The notes: a model not told the origin generated them from the sequence alone. 6,046 nucleotides of DNA from Chitinophagaceae bacterium (GCA_023251335.1 JAHEZA010000173.1:1-6046); one strand, 5' to 3'; positions 1 through 6,046 are shown, counted from the first letter of the stretch. Numbers and translations are program-made.

Positions 1-1398
1 ATGGATACAAAATCGATCAATAAAGCGATTGAGACTGCGGCAACGGCTGGTGGAGGTACGGTTTATTTTCCTGCAGGCAATTATCTGAGTGGCTCTATCC
101 GTTTGAAAAATAATATTACCTTATATCTGGATGCAGGCGCCACAATTATTGCAGCTCCAGGCGAAAATGCCGATGAGTATGATGCTCCGGAAAATAAGAT
201 CGACAATAAGTATGAAGACTTTGGCCACCGCCATTGGCACAACAGCCTGGTATGGGGAGAAAATCTTCATGATGTTTCTATCATCGGATCCGGGATGATT
301 TGGGGAAAAGGATTGCAACGAAGCAATAAAGGCGAAGAGGACAAACGCCCCAATAAATCCATCAGCCTTTACTTATGCAGGAATGTAATCATCCGCGATA
401 TTTCAATGTTGCATGCGGGATGGTTTGGAATATTGGCTACCGGCGTGGATAACCTTACGATTGATAATGTAAAAATGGATACCAATCGCGATGGAATGGA
501 TATCGATTGCTGCCAAAATGTTAGAATTTCCAATTGTACTATCAATTCGCCGGGAGATGATGGAATATGCCTGAAGAGCAGCTATGGACTTGGTTTTGCA
601 AGGGCTACTGAAAATGTAACTATTACCAATTGCCAGGTAAGTGGCTTTGATGAAGGAAGCCTTTTGGATGGCACTTATAAACGTAACAACCCGGACAGCC
701 CTACCGGCCGTATAAAAATGGGAACAGAATCGAATGGGGGGTTTAAGAATATAACTATTTCCAATTGCGTATTTGTCTACTCAAGTGGCCTTGCATTGGA
801 AACTGTAGATGGCGCCCAACTTGAAGATGTTACCATCGATAATATTACCATGCGTGATATCGTAAATCCGCCAATCTTCCTACGCCTTGGCGCGAGGATG
901 CGTGGCCCGGAAGGAACACCGATTGGTACTTTAAAGAGAGTAATAATTAGTAATATCGTTGCATACAATGTGGATGGCACAACAGCTGCGATTATCAGCG
1001 GCATAAACGGCCACGATATTGAAGATGTATCGCTGCATGATATCAACATTTATTTTAAAGGTGGTGGCACTAAAGAACAGTCGTCAATTGTAGTGCCGGG
1101 ATTAGAAAAAGGATATCCTGAACCTGAACGTTTTGGAGTAACGCCTTCGTATGGATTTTTCGTCCGCCATGTTAACGGTATCAGCTTTGATAATATCCAT
1201 CTTGGGCTTATGTCAAACGATGACCGGCCTTCGTTTGCATTAGATAGTGTACAGAATGCATCCTTTCATTTTGTAAACACATCTATTCGACCCGGCATTG
1301 CCAATCTGTATCTAAAGAATTCGGAAAATATAAAAATATTCCAGTCATTTGGCAAAGCAGAGATGGCTATAAAAAAAGCAAGCTTTCAAAAGTTGTAA
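1..1398 (+). CDS. GH28 family glycoside hydrolase (rhamnogalacturonidase/polygalacturonase-like), 5'-partial
   Basis: This encodes a right-handed parallel beta-helix enzyme of family GH28, which hydrolyses galacturonic-acid-containing bonds in pectin or rhamnogalacturonan. The visible 465 residues begin at a segment (MDTKSINKAI, then GGGTVYFPAG at 18-27) that in homologs follows an N-terminal DFGAxGDG stretch and usually a signal peptide. The ATG at base 1 is therefore probably an internal codon, and the gene starts upstream. Candidate catalytic acids lie in NRDGMDID (162-169; D164) and GDDGICLKS (185-193; D186, D187). The classical GHG histidine motif is not seen. Its place is taken by RIKMGTESNGGF (237-248), which I recall as typical of the bacterial rhamnogalacturonidase-like branch. 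Further branch hallmarks are PIFLRLGARMRGPEGTP (291-307) and YPEPERFG with YGFFVRHV (372-391). Repeated NITISN/NVTITN-type coils confirm the beta-helix. The C terminus is natural (TAA at 1396). Export to the periplasm or outside is likely but cannot be seen. The exact substrate is uncertain. Confidence 0.9.
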   Translation: MDTKSINKAIETAATAGGGTVYFPAGNYLSGSIRLKNNITLYLDAGATIIAAPGENADEYDAPENKIDNKYEDFGHRHWHNSLVWGENLHDVSIIGSGMIWGKGLQRSNKGEEDKRPNKSISLYLCRNVIIRDISMLHAGWFGILATGVDNLTIDNVKMDTNRDGMDIDCCQNVRISNCTINSPGDDGICLKSSYGLGFARATENVTITNCQVSGFDEGSLLDGTYKRNNPDSPTGRIKMGTESNGGFKNITISNCVFVYSSGLALETVDGAQLEDVTIDNITMRDIVNPPIFLRLGARMRGPEGTPIGTLKRVIISNIVAYNVDGTTAAIISGINGHDIEDVSLHDINIYFKGGGTKEQSSIVVPGLEKGYPEPERFGVTPSYGFFVRHVNGISFDNIHLGLMSNDDRPSFALDSVQNASFHFVNTSIRPGIANLYLKNSENIKIFQSFGKAEMAIKKASFQKL

Positions 1399-1428
1399 GG
1401 AAATAACTGAGGCTACATTAAAATTAAT

Positions 1429-1767
1429 TTACTTTAATTTTTCATTTGCTTTATGCCGTTCGCTGTCTCTTAGATTTTTCTTTTCAAAATTTTTTTCAAG
1501 TGCATCAGTAAGATCAACACCAGTTTGGTTGGCAAGGCAAATCAATACCCAAAGCACGTCTGCCATTTCATCCGACAAAACGTTTTCTTTTTCGTTTTCC
1601 TTAAAAGATTGTTCACCAAATTTTCTTACGATCAATCTCGATAATTCACCAACCTCCTCCATTAGTATCCCAAGGTTAGTGAGTTCGTTGAAGTATCTAA
1701 CGCCAACGGTTTTTATCCATATATCAATTTTAGATTGCGCTTCCCTTATTGTAATTGCTTCAGTCAC
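1429..1767 (-). CDS. MazG-like nucleotide pyrophosphohydrolase
   Basis: This is a 112-residue all-alpha NTP pyrophosphohydrolase of the MazG/dUTPase superfamily. Such enzymes hydrolyse (d)NTPs to the monophosphate and pyrophosphate in the cytosol, usually to clear non-canonical or excess nucleotides. The Mg-binding signature EExxE...ExxD is complete: E37, E38 and E41 in EEVGE, then E67 and D70 in DEMADVLW. The length fits the short single-domain form, not the two-domain E. coli MazG. The start is GTG (bases 1767-1765). An in-frame TGA lies at 1797-1795 with no ATG between them, and the next in-frame Met (residue 36) adjoins the first metal-binding motif, so it cannot be the start. No Shine-Dalgarno sequence precedes it. 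A 14-base A/T palindrome (1771-1784) does. The gene lies 59 bases downstream of dtd on the same strand, so the two are probably co-transcribed. It converges on the GH28 gene with 30 bases between stops and no visible terminator. The physiological substrate cannot be told from sequence. Confidence 0.9.
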   Translation of the reverse strand: MTEAITIREAQSKIDIWIKTVGVRYFNELTNLGILMEEVGELSRLIVRKFGEQSFKENEKENVLSDEMADVLWVLICLANQTGVDLTDALEKNFEKKNLRDSERHKANEKLK

Positions 1768-1826
1768 TTTAAAAAATATTTTTTGTTTAAAATTTCATTG
1801 TCAGGCTCGTTTATCCTTTTTGCATT

Positions 1827-2279
1827 TTATTCTCTATTCTTTGTATCTATCAAAATCGTTACCGGTCCATCATTCACCAGATCTACTTTCATATCGCCAC
1901 CAAATTCACCGGTAAATATTTTTTTACCCAAATCCATTTCTAACTGTATAATCATTTTTTCATAAATAGGTATGGCAATCTCTGGTTTGCTTGCTTTTAG
2001 ATAAGAGGGTCTATTCCCCTTTTTTGTGGATGCCTGCAGCGTAAACTGGCTCACCAATAAAACATCACCATTAATGTCTTTTACAGAGATATTTGGCACC
2101 TTATTTTCATCATCAAAAATGCGTAGATTAACAATCTTGTTACTCAGCCATTTTATATCTTGATCATTATCAGCATCTTCTATTCCAATGAATACCAGTA
2201 AACCAACATTTATCGAAGATTTTGCCCTGTTTTCAATAGTCACAGCTGATTTTGCTACTCTTTGTATTACTGCCTTCAT
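1827..2279 (-). CDS. dtd: D-aminoacyl-tRNA deacylase (D-Tyr-tRNA(Tyr) deacylase)
   Basis: This is a complete 150-residue Dtd, the usual length. The enzyme is a cytosolic homodimer that hydrolyses D-amino acids (and glycine mischarged on tRNA-Ala) from tRNA, which keeps D-residues out of translation. It opens with the family signature MKAVIQRVAKSAVTI. The SQFTL motif is at residues 77-81 and NDGPVT is at 136-141, with the Gly-cisPro dyad at G138-P139 that forms the chiral-selective pocket across the dimer. The segments TGEFGGDMKVDLVNDGP and KKGNRPSY also fit the family. The ATG at 2279 is the only sensible start: reading upstream in frame, a stop is met four codons earlier, and the first residues match the conserved N terminus. 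The leader is A/T-rich without a Shine-Dalgarno sequence, as is common in Bacteroidota. The mazG-like gene follows 59 bases downstream, probably in one operon. Nothing looks truncated or unusual. Confidence 0.96.
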   Translation of the reverse strand: MKAVIQRVAKSAVTIENRAKSSINVGLLVFIGIEDADNDQDIKWLSNKIVNLRIFDDENKVPNISVKDINGDVLLVSQFTLQASTKKGNRPSYLKASKPEIAIPIYEKMIIQLEMDLGKKIFTGEFGGDMKVDLVNDGPVTILIDTKNRE

Positions 2280-2414
2280 TTCTAAAATTTAAGTTATGCA
2301 TTAAAATAAAGAATAATGCCAAAATCCTGCAAAAAGCAATTTTTTTTATTTCTTCACTGTCGAAAAAACGGGATAAACCAATGCCCGCCTGACAAAGAAA
2401 TTTTTGCCCAATTC

Positions 2415-2423
2415 TTATCCACA
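2415..2423 (+). promoter_or_regulatory. Candidate DnaA box (TTATCCACA)
   Basis: The 9-mer TTATCCACA is an exact match to the strongest E. coli DnaA box. It lies 104 bases upstream of the nrdJ start codon. DnaA binding upstream of ribonucleotide reductase genes is established for E. coli nrdAB, where it links dNTP supply to replication initiation. That this box is bound, or regulates nrdJ here, is inference. It stands alone: I found no second good match in the gap, so an origin of replication is not supported. Confidence 0.4.
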
Positions 2424-2455
2424 CCCTGTTGATATTTTATGACCTGAATTGTGAA

Positions 2456-2479
2456 GGAGAAAAAATATTTTCGTTCTCC
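2456..2479. repeat. Inverted repeat GGAGAA/TTCTCC in nrdJ leader region
   Basis: A perfect 6-base inverted repeat, GGAGAA (2456-2461) and TTCTCC (2474-2479), flanks a 12-base spacer. The spacer itself contains most of the A/T palindrome AAAATATTTT (2462-2471). The structure ends 48 bases before the nrdJ ATG. It could be a dyad operator or a hairpin in the 5' leader. It lacks a following T-run, so it is not a rightward terminator. Function is unknown. Confidence 0.35.
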
Positions 2480-2527
2480 CGCAACACACAAAACAAATAT
2501 AATTAACCCAAAAATACTATTAACCCG

Positions 2528-3799
2528 ATGTCATTAAAAAAAGAATCCGCTTCCGGCCTCAGTTTTGTCCGGCATTTTACCAAAGAAGGGATTTCTCCTT
2601 TCGATATGTTTGAATATGATTATCGAACATCGGTTATAAAAAACACAACTGGTGAAGTAGTTTTTCAAATGGACAATGTAGAGGTTCCAAAACAATGGAG
2701 CCAGATAGCTACTGATATTTTAGCACAAAAATATTTTCGCAAGGCAGGAGTGCCACAGGCAGACGGAAGTACCGGTAGAGAAACATCGGTGAAACAGGTA
2801 GCACATCGTATGGCGCATTGCTGGCGCGTTTGGGGTGAGCGAAATGATTATTTTGCTTCCGCGGAGGACGCACAGGTTTTTTATGATGAATTGATTTATT
2901 CTATATTAGATCAGGCGTGCGTACCTAATTCCCCTCAATGGTTTAATACAGGTTTGCACGAAGTATATGGTATTACCGGAAAACCTCAAGGCCATTATTT
3001 TGTAGATGCAAAAGATGGACAGCTTAAAAAATCCACCTCTGCTTATGAAAGGCCACAACCGCATGCCTGCTTTATTTTAAGTGTTGAAGATGATCTTGTT
3101 AACGATGGAGGCATCATGGATCTGTGGGTTCGCGAAGCAAGAATCTTTAAATACGGCAGCGGTGTTGGAACTAACTTTAGCAGCATTCGTGGTGAAGGTG
3201 AGAAACTGAGTGGCGGCGGTACTTCCAGCGGATTGATGAGTTTCCTTAAAATTGGAGACAGGGCTGCGGGCGCAATCAAAAGTGGCGGCACTACCAGGCG
3301 CGCTGCTAAAATGGTTTGTCTTGATATTGACCATCCTGAAATAGAATCCTTTGTAAACTGGAAAGTAGAAGAAGAAAATAAAGTGGCTGCGTTAATTGCT
3401 GCAGGTTATCCAAGCGATTATGAAGGCGAAGCATATAAAACAGTAAGCGGACAAAATAGCAATAATTCTGTTCGCATTTCCAACGACTTTTTCCATGCAT
3501 TGGAAAAAGATGCAGACTGGGAATTGAAAGCAAGGAGCGATGGCCGCACGATGAAAAAAATAAAGGCGAAGAAATTATGGAACGAAATTAACTATGCCGC
3601 ATGGCGCTGCGCTGATCCGGGAACCCAATATGATACTACTATCAATGAATGGCACACCTGTCCCGAAGGTGGAAGAATCAGGGCAAGCAATCCCTGCAGT
3701 GAATACATGTTTTTAGATAATACTGACTGCAATTTGACGTTCCGGGCTTTGAATATATCGTGCGTTTATGGACAACTGTGTTGGAAATATCTGTTTTGA
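2528..3799 (+). CDS. nrdJ: NrdJ N-terminal fragment: catalytic barrel, first half
   Basis: This fragment of adenosylcobalamin-dependent ribonucleoside-diphosphate reductase converts, in the intact enzyme, ribonucleotides to deoxyribonucleotides using a B12-derived radical. Residues 1-403 are genuine; 404-423 are read out of frame. The N terminus (FTKEGISPFDMFEYDYRTS) and WSQIATDILAQKYFRKAGVP (57-76) match the large bacterial NrdJ type. PNSPQWFNTGL (133-143) is a class II hallmark. Active-site residues are C181 in HACF (equivalent to E. coli NrdA C225), N388, C390 and E392 in SNPCSE (N437, radical C439, E441), and C401 in DCNL (C462). KYGSGVGTNFS (208-218) and the Gly-rich GEKLSGGGTSSG are conserved. 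All catalytic residues are therefore present just before the break. The ATG at 2528 is preceded by an in-frame stop at 2504-2506 and has no Shine-Dalgarno sequence. A DnaA box and an inverted repeat lie upstream. Confidence 0.93.
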   Translation: MSLKKESASGLSFVRHFTKEGISPFDMFEYDYRTSVIKNTTGEVVFQMDNVEVPKQWSQIATDILAQKYFRKAGVPQADGSTGRETSVKQVAHRMAHCWRVWGERNDYFASAEDAQVFYDELIYSILDQACVPNSPQWFNTGLHEVYGITGKPQGHYFVDAKDGQLKKSTSAYERPQPHACFILSVEDDLVNDGGIMDLWVREARIFKYGSGVGTNFSSIRGEGEKLSGGGTSSGLMSFLKIGDRAAGAIKSGGTTRRAAKMVCLDIDHPEIESFVNWKVEEENKVAALIAAGYPSDYEGEAYKTVSGQNSNNSVRISNDFFHALEKDADWELKARSDGRTMKKIKAKKLWNEINYAAWRCADPGTQYDTTINEWHTCPEGGRIRASNPCSEYMFLDNTDCNLTFRALNISCVYGQLCWKYLF

Positions 3800-5832
3800 T
3801 GGCCCAATTTCCAAGTAAGGAAGTGGCGCAATTAAGCTATGATTACAGAACATTAGGTTTAGGATTTGCTAACCTTGGAAGCATGTTGATGGTAAGCGGT
3901 ATTGCGTACGATAGCGATAAGGGGCGCGGAATTGCCGGAGCTATTACCGCTATTATGACCGGAATTGCTTATAAGACTTCTGCAGAAATTGCGCGTCACC
4001 TGGGCGCCTTTAGCAAGTATGAAGAAAATAAAAATCACATGCTTCGTGTAATGCGCAATCATCGCGCCGCAGCTTATGATGCGATTGATGCTTACGAAGG
4101 ATTAGAAATAAAGCCGCAGGGAATTATAGCAAAAGATTGCCCGGACTATTTGTTAAAAGCAGCTACTAAAGCCTGGGATGATGCAGTAATGCTTGGTGAA
4201 AAATATGGTTACAGAAATGCGCAAACGACAGTAATTGCGCCTACTGGAACAATAGGACTTGTAATGGATTGCGACACTACTGGTGTAGAACCTGATTTCG
4301 CTTTGGTGAAATTTAAAAAATTAAGCGGTGGCGGTTATTTTAAAATTATCAATCAAAGTGTTCCGCAGGCATTGCGCAATTTAAAATATCCGGAAAATGA
4401 AGTTGAGGAAATTGTAAATTATGCAAAAGGCCATGCCACGTTGGAAAACGCGCCGCACATTAATTTTGAATCACTTTCTGAGAAAGGATTTACCTCTGCT
4501 GACCTCCAAAAGATAGAGGCAGCACTACCTACTGCTTTTGAAATAGGATTTGTATTCAACGCATTTAACCTGGGTGAGGAATGTCTAAAGCGGCTGGGTT
4601 TCAAAGCAGAAGATTATAACAATTTTGAATGGAGCTTACTGGAAGCACTGGGGTTTACTCATGAACAAATAGAAGAGACCAATATTTATATATGCGGTAC
4701 GATGACTGTGGAAGGAGCTCCGTATTTAAAAGAAGAGCATTTATCCGTGTTTGATTGTGCCAACAAATGTGGCCAAACAGGAGAACGATATATTCATTAC
4801 AGTGGACATATCAGAATGATGGCAGCGGCACAGCCATTCCTAAGTGGCGCTATTTCTAAAACGATTAATCTTCCAAATGAAGGAACGATTGAACAAATCG
4901 AGGATGCTTATTTTTTAAGCTGGCAGCTTGGCCTGAAAGCGTGTGCACTTTACCGTGATGGTTCTAAATTATCACAACCTTTAAGTAACAAAAGCGATAA
5001 GAAAAAGAAATCAGAAGAAAGCGAGGAAAGCAAAGAAGATCAGCATGAAACGGCTTTGGTTAATATGGGTCAATTAACAATTGATGATCTTTTGGAAGAA
5101 GTAAATAAAAGAGTACAAAATAGCGCTGACACTTCACTGAAACGCCAGTTGGCAATGATCGTCGAGCGCCGCTCCTTACCTGCAAAACGCAGGGGCTTTA
5201 CACAAAAAGCAAAAATAAACGGGCAAGCCTTATTCCTAAGGACAGGCGAATATACTGATGGTACACTTGGAGAAATTTTTATTGATATGGCTAAGGAAGG
5301 CGCTACCATGCGTAGTATGCTGAACTGTTTTGCAATATCTATTTCTATCGGGCTTCAATACGGCGTACCACTGGAAGAATTTGTCGAGAAGTTTGTATTC
5401 ACCCGCTTTGAGCCTTCCGGAATGGTAGAACATCCGAATATTAAAACCACTACTTCTATTATTGATTTCATGTTCCGTTCATTGGCCTATGAATATTTGG
5501 GAAGAAATGATTTAGTTCACGTGTTAGATAAACCGGAGGTAGAAAATCTGGGTAATAATCCCTGGGACGAAAACACGCCTACCATTGGCGAACGAATTCC
5601 GGAACTTAGCGAAGTAAGAGTTACCGCTTCTTCTAACGTAAAAGCACAAACGCAAAAATCTTATAGGGAGGCGCATACAAAAAGAGCCGGCATGGGGATA
5701 GATGCTGTGAATGCTGCTTCTAAAAATATGCAAAGCGATGCACCCGCCTGTAACACCTGCGGACACATTACCATTCGCAGCGGCACCTGCTATAAATGTC
5801 TAAATTGTGGCAATAGCATGGGTTGCAGCTAA
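3760..5832 (+). CDS. nrdJ: NrdJ C-terminal fragment: rest of barrel, linker, TSCPD domain and cysteine-rich tail
   Basis: This is the continuation of nrdJ in a different frame. Conserved sequence actually begins at about base 3733; GTG at 3760 is only the first start-type codon in this frame and probably not a real start. Residues are counted from 3760. VLEISVLMAQFPSKEVAQLSYDYRTLGLGFANLG (7-40) and APTGTIGLVMDCDTTGVEPDF (160-180) complete the barrel, with PTGTI as the substrate-phosphate loop. The barrel domain ends near FDCANKCGQTGERYIHYSGHIRMM. A low-complexity Lys/Glu/Ser linker (about 409-430) follows. Next comes a TSCPD-type domain (about 470-590), with TGEYTDGTLGEIFIDMAKEG, FAISISIGLQYGVPLEEFVEKF and FTRFEPSGMVEHPNI. 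The tail has C664, C667, C677, C680, C683 and C689 (CNTCG, CYKCLNCG, GCS), a zinc-ribbon-like and probably redox-active end typical of this form. The C terminus is natural, with TAA at 5830 and a terminator 23 bases beyond. Confidence 0.9.
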   Translation: MRLWTTVLEISVLMAQFPSKEVAQLSYDYRTLGLGFANLGSMLMVSGIAYDSDKGRGIAGAITAIMTGIAYKTSAEIARHLGAFSKYEENKNHMLRVMRNHRAAAYDAIDAYEGLEIKPQGIIAKDCPDYLLKAATKAWDDAVMLGEKYGYRNAQTTVIAPTGTIGLVMDCDTTGVEPDFALVKFKKLSGGGYFKIINQSVPQALRNLKYPENEVEEIVNYAKGHATLENAPHINFESLSEKGFTSADLQKIEAALPTAFEIGFVFNAFNLGEECLKRLGFKAEDYNNFEWSLLEALGFTHEQIEETNIYICGTMTVEGAPYLKEEHLSVFDCANKCGQTGERYIHYSGHIRMMAAAQPFLSGAISKTINLPNEGTIEQIEDAYFLSWQLGLKACALYRDGSKLSQPLSNKSDKKKKSEESEESKEDQHETALVNMGQLTIDDLLEEVNKRVQNSADTSLKRQLAMIVERRSLPAKRRGFTQKAKINGQALFLRTGEYTDGTLGEIFIDMAKEGATMRSMLNCFAISISIGLQYGVPLEEFVEKFVFTRFEPSGMVEHPNIKTTTSIIDFMFRSLAYEYLGRNDLVHVLDKPEVENLGNNPWDENTPTIGERIPELSEVRVTASSNVKAQTQKSYREAHTKRAGMGIDAVNAASKNMQSDAPACNTCGHITIRSGTCYKCLNCGNSMGCS

Positions 5833-5854
5833 TAACTCGTTTTCTTTGGGGTAT

Positions 5855-5890
5855 AAAGGGCCATCTGTAGCAATACGATGGCTTTTTTAT
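5855..5890 (+). terminator. Intrinsic terminator after nrdJ
   Basis: A stem of GCCATC (5860-5865) pairs with GATGGC (5877-5882) around an 11-base loop. Two G-T pairs and three A-T pairs extend it outward (AAAGG with TTTTT). It is followed directly by a run of six T (5883-5888). It begins 23 bases after the nrdJ stop, so it should end that transcript. On the opposite strand the T-run is much weaker, so it acts mainly rightward. Confidence 0.88.
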
Positions 5891-6046
5891 TTGTTCAAAA
5901 ACAGAAACCTGTTTTATTTATTTGTTTACTGTGATCGTCATTATTTCCGTTAGATGATTCTGCGAGAATAATTCATGCAGATGGATACAATGCTGACTTC
6001 AGTCCATTGCCAATATAAACGTAACGCTGTATTTATAGTATATTAC
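5891..6046. other. 3' flank without a supportable gene
   Basis: Apart from the weak hairpin at 5898-5915 I see nothing identifiable in these A/T-rich 156 bases. A plus-strand frame from ATG at 5975 stays open to the window end (24 codons) and several short minus-strand frames exist. None resembles a known protein, and the right edge cuts off any judgement. Confidence 0.5.
5898..5915. terminator. Possible second, weak hairpin downstream of nrdJ
   Basis: AAAACAG (5898-5904) and CTGTTTT (5909-5915) form a perfect 7-base inverted repeat with loop AAAC. T-rich sequence lies on both sides (ATTTATTTG to the right; on the minus strand, TTTTTGAACAAAT). The stem is mostly A-T, so it would be weak. It may back up the first terminator or serve a leftward transcript from beyond the window. 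Confidence 0.3.

Larger units (their letters stand above)
2280..2527. promoter_or_regulatory. Divergent intergenic region between dtd and nrdJ
   Basis: This A/T-rich, 248-base gap must hold the promoters for both the dtd-mazG unit (leftward) and nrdJ (rightward). Two matches to the Bacteroidota -7 consensus TAnnTTTG lie on the minus strand, TATATTTG (2501-2494) and TATTTTTG (2516-2509). Neither has a TTTG-type -33 partner at the usual distance, and both would give dtd a leader of about 200 bases, so neither is called as a promoter. On the plus strand the nearest match is TATTTTCG (2466-2473), with one mismatch and no well-spaced upstream element. The region also contains a DnaA box (2415-2423) and an inverted repeat (2456-2479), listed separately. 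I see no cobalamin riboswitch landmarks and no NrdR-box pair. Confidence 0.5.
2528..5832 (+). pseudogene. nrdJ: Class II (B12-dependent) ribonucleotide reductase gene, interrupted by an out-of-frame deletion
   Basis: The two fragments listed separately are parts of one nrdJ gene. The first frame reads correctly to L403 (bases 3734-3736, in DCNL) and then runs on as unrelated residues to a stop at 3797-3799. The correct continuation, FDVPGFEYIVRLWTTVLEISV, resumes in another frame from base 3733. Homologs carry about 14-16 extra residues here (the ASxNLxKFYD-type segment), so the break is a deletion of 3k+1 bases, probably 43-49, and not a single-base slip. The joined protein would be about 1,100 residues, consistent with the large nrdJ form with a C-terminal TSCPD domain. 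The rest of both frames is intact and well conserved, so the lesion is either very recent or an assembly or sequencing artefact. If it is real, the enzyme is almost certainly inactive, because the lost stretch is part of the catalytic barrel. Confidence 0.85.

Noticed and set aside
1529..1915. Long plus-strand open frame opposite the mazG-like gene and dtd
   Set aside because: It is antisense to two well-supported genes and its protein is low-complexity Ser/Phe/Leu-rich, as expected from a shadow frame.
2322..2350. A/T-rich hairpin (AAAAAGCAATTTTT) as a terminator
   Set aside because: The stem is only A-T pairs and it lies between divergent genes, where no transcript needs to end.
2233..2424. 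63-codon minus-strand open frame overlapping the dtd start
   Set aside because: It resembles no known protein, overlaps dtd in another frame and runs through A/T-rich intergenic DNA.
2280..2527. Cobalamin riboswitch or NrdR-box pair controlling nrdJ
   Set aside because: No B12-box-like conserved core and no paired ACACwATATwTGTGT-type sites were seen in the gap.
3377..3450. Second deletion in NrdJ around residues 284-305, where some homologs have a longer insert
   Set aside because: The frame is maintained, and KVAALIAAGYPSDYEGEAY reads as a coherent short loop that I believe occurs in other intact NrdJ proteins.
3730..3799. Programmed -1 frameshifting joining the two nrdJ frames
   Set aside because: A -1 shift at L403 would join DCNL directly to DVPGFEY, but CAATTTG is not a proper slippery heptamer. 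The fused product would still lack about 14-16 residues of a conserved catalytic-barrel segment.
3700..3800. Intein or intron at the break, as often found in RNR genes
   Set aside because: Sequence is missing, not inserted. There are no splice-site motifs or extra DNA between the halves.
2528..5832. Natural two-subunit NrdJ like the NrdJa/NrdJb pair of Pseudomonas aeruginosa
   Set aside because: From memory, that split lies after the catalytic domain. Here the break falls inside the barrel with conserved sequence lost, and the second frame has no convincing start (GTG within a conserved motif, no ribosome-binding site).
5981..5990. ATGGATACAA repeated from the first ten bases of the window
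   Set aside because: A 10-base match in 6 kb is expected by chance, and flanking bases do not match.
5975..6046. Possible start of a new plus-strand gene at the right edge
   Set aside because: Only 24 codons are visible, with no recognisable protein sequence and no ribosome-binding site.

Overview
The window looks like chromosomal DNA of a Bacteroidota bacterium, possibly of the Chitinophagales/Sphingobacteriales type. The DNA is A+T-rich, no start codon has a recognisable Shine-Dalgarno sequence, and the encoded proteins match, from memory of the families, the Bacteroidota forms of a GH28 pectinase, a small MazG-type pyrophosphohydrolase, Dtd and a large class II ribonucleotide reductase. 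No database search was possible, so the taxonomic call is inference.

Layout. Positions 1-1398 (+) hold most of a GH28 rhamnogalacturonidase/polygalacturonase-like beta-helix enzyme; its true start lies upstream of the window. It converges on a two-gene minus-strand unit, dtd (2279-1827) followed by a mazG-like gene (1767-1429). A 248-base divergent intergenic region (2280-2527) separates dtd from the ribonucleotide reductase gene. It carries a perfect DnaA-box 9-mer and an inverted repeat. Positions 2528-5832 (+) encode an adenosylcobalamin-dependent ribonucleotide reductase (nrdJ) that is interrupted. The frame changes by one at about 3733-3736, just after the second active-site cysteine, and about 14-16 conserved residues are missing. 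The reading frame on each side is otherwise intact. A clear intrinsic terminator (5855-5890) follows, and the last 156 bases hold no gene that can be supported.

How the genes relate. The central genes form a nucleotide and translation quality-control housekeeping set: Dtd removes D-amino acids from mischarged tRNA, the MazG-like enzyme hydrolyses nucleoside triphosphates, and NrdJ makes deoxynucleotides. The GH28 enzyme belongs to plant polysaccharide breakdown and is an unrelated neighbour.

I see no new mobile, defence or RNA-guided system. The observations most worth a second look are the out-of-frame deletion in nrdJ and the DnaA box and inverted repeat in front of it.
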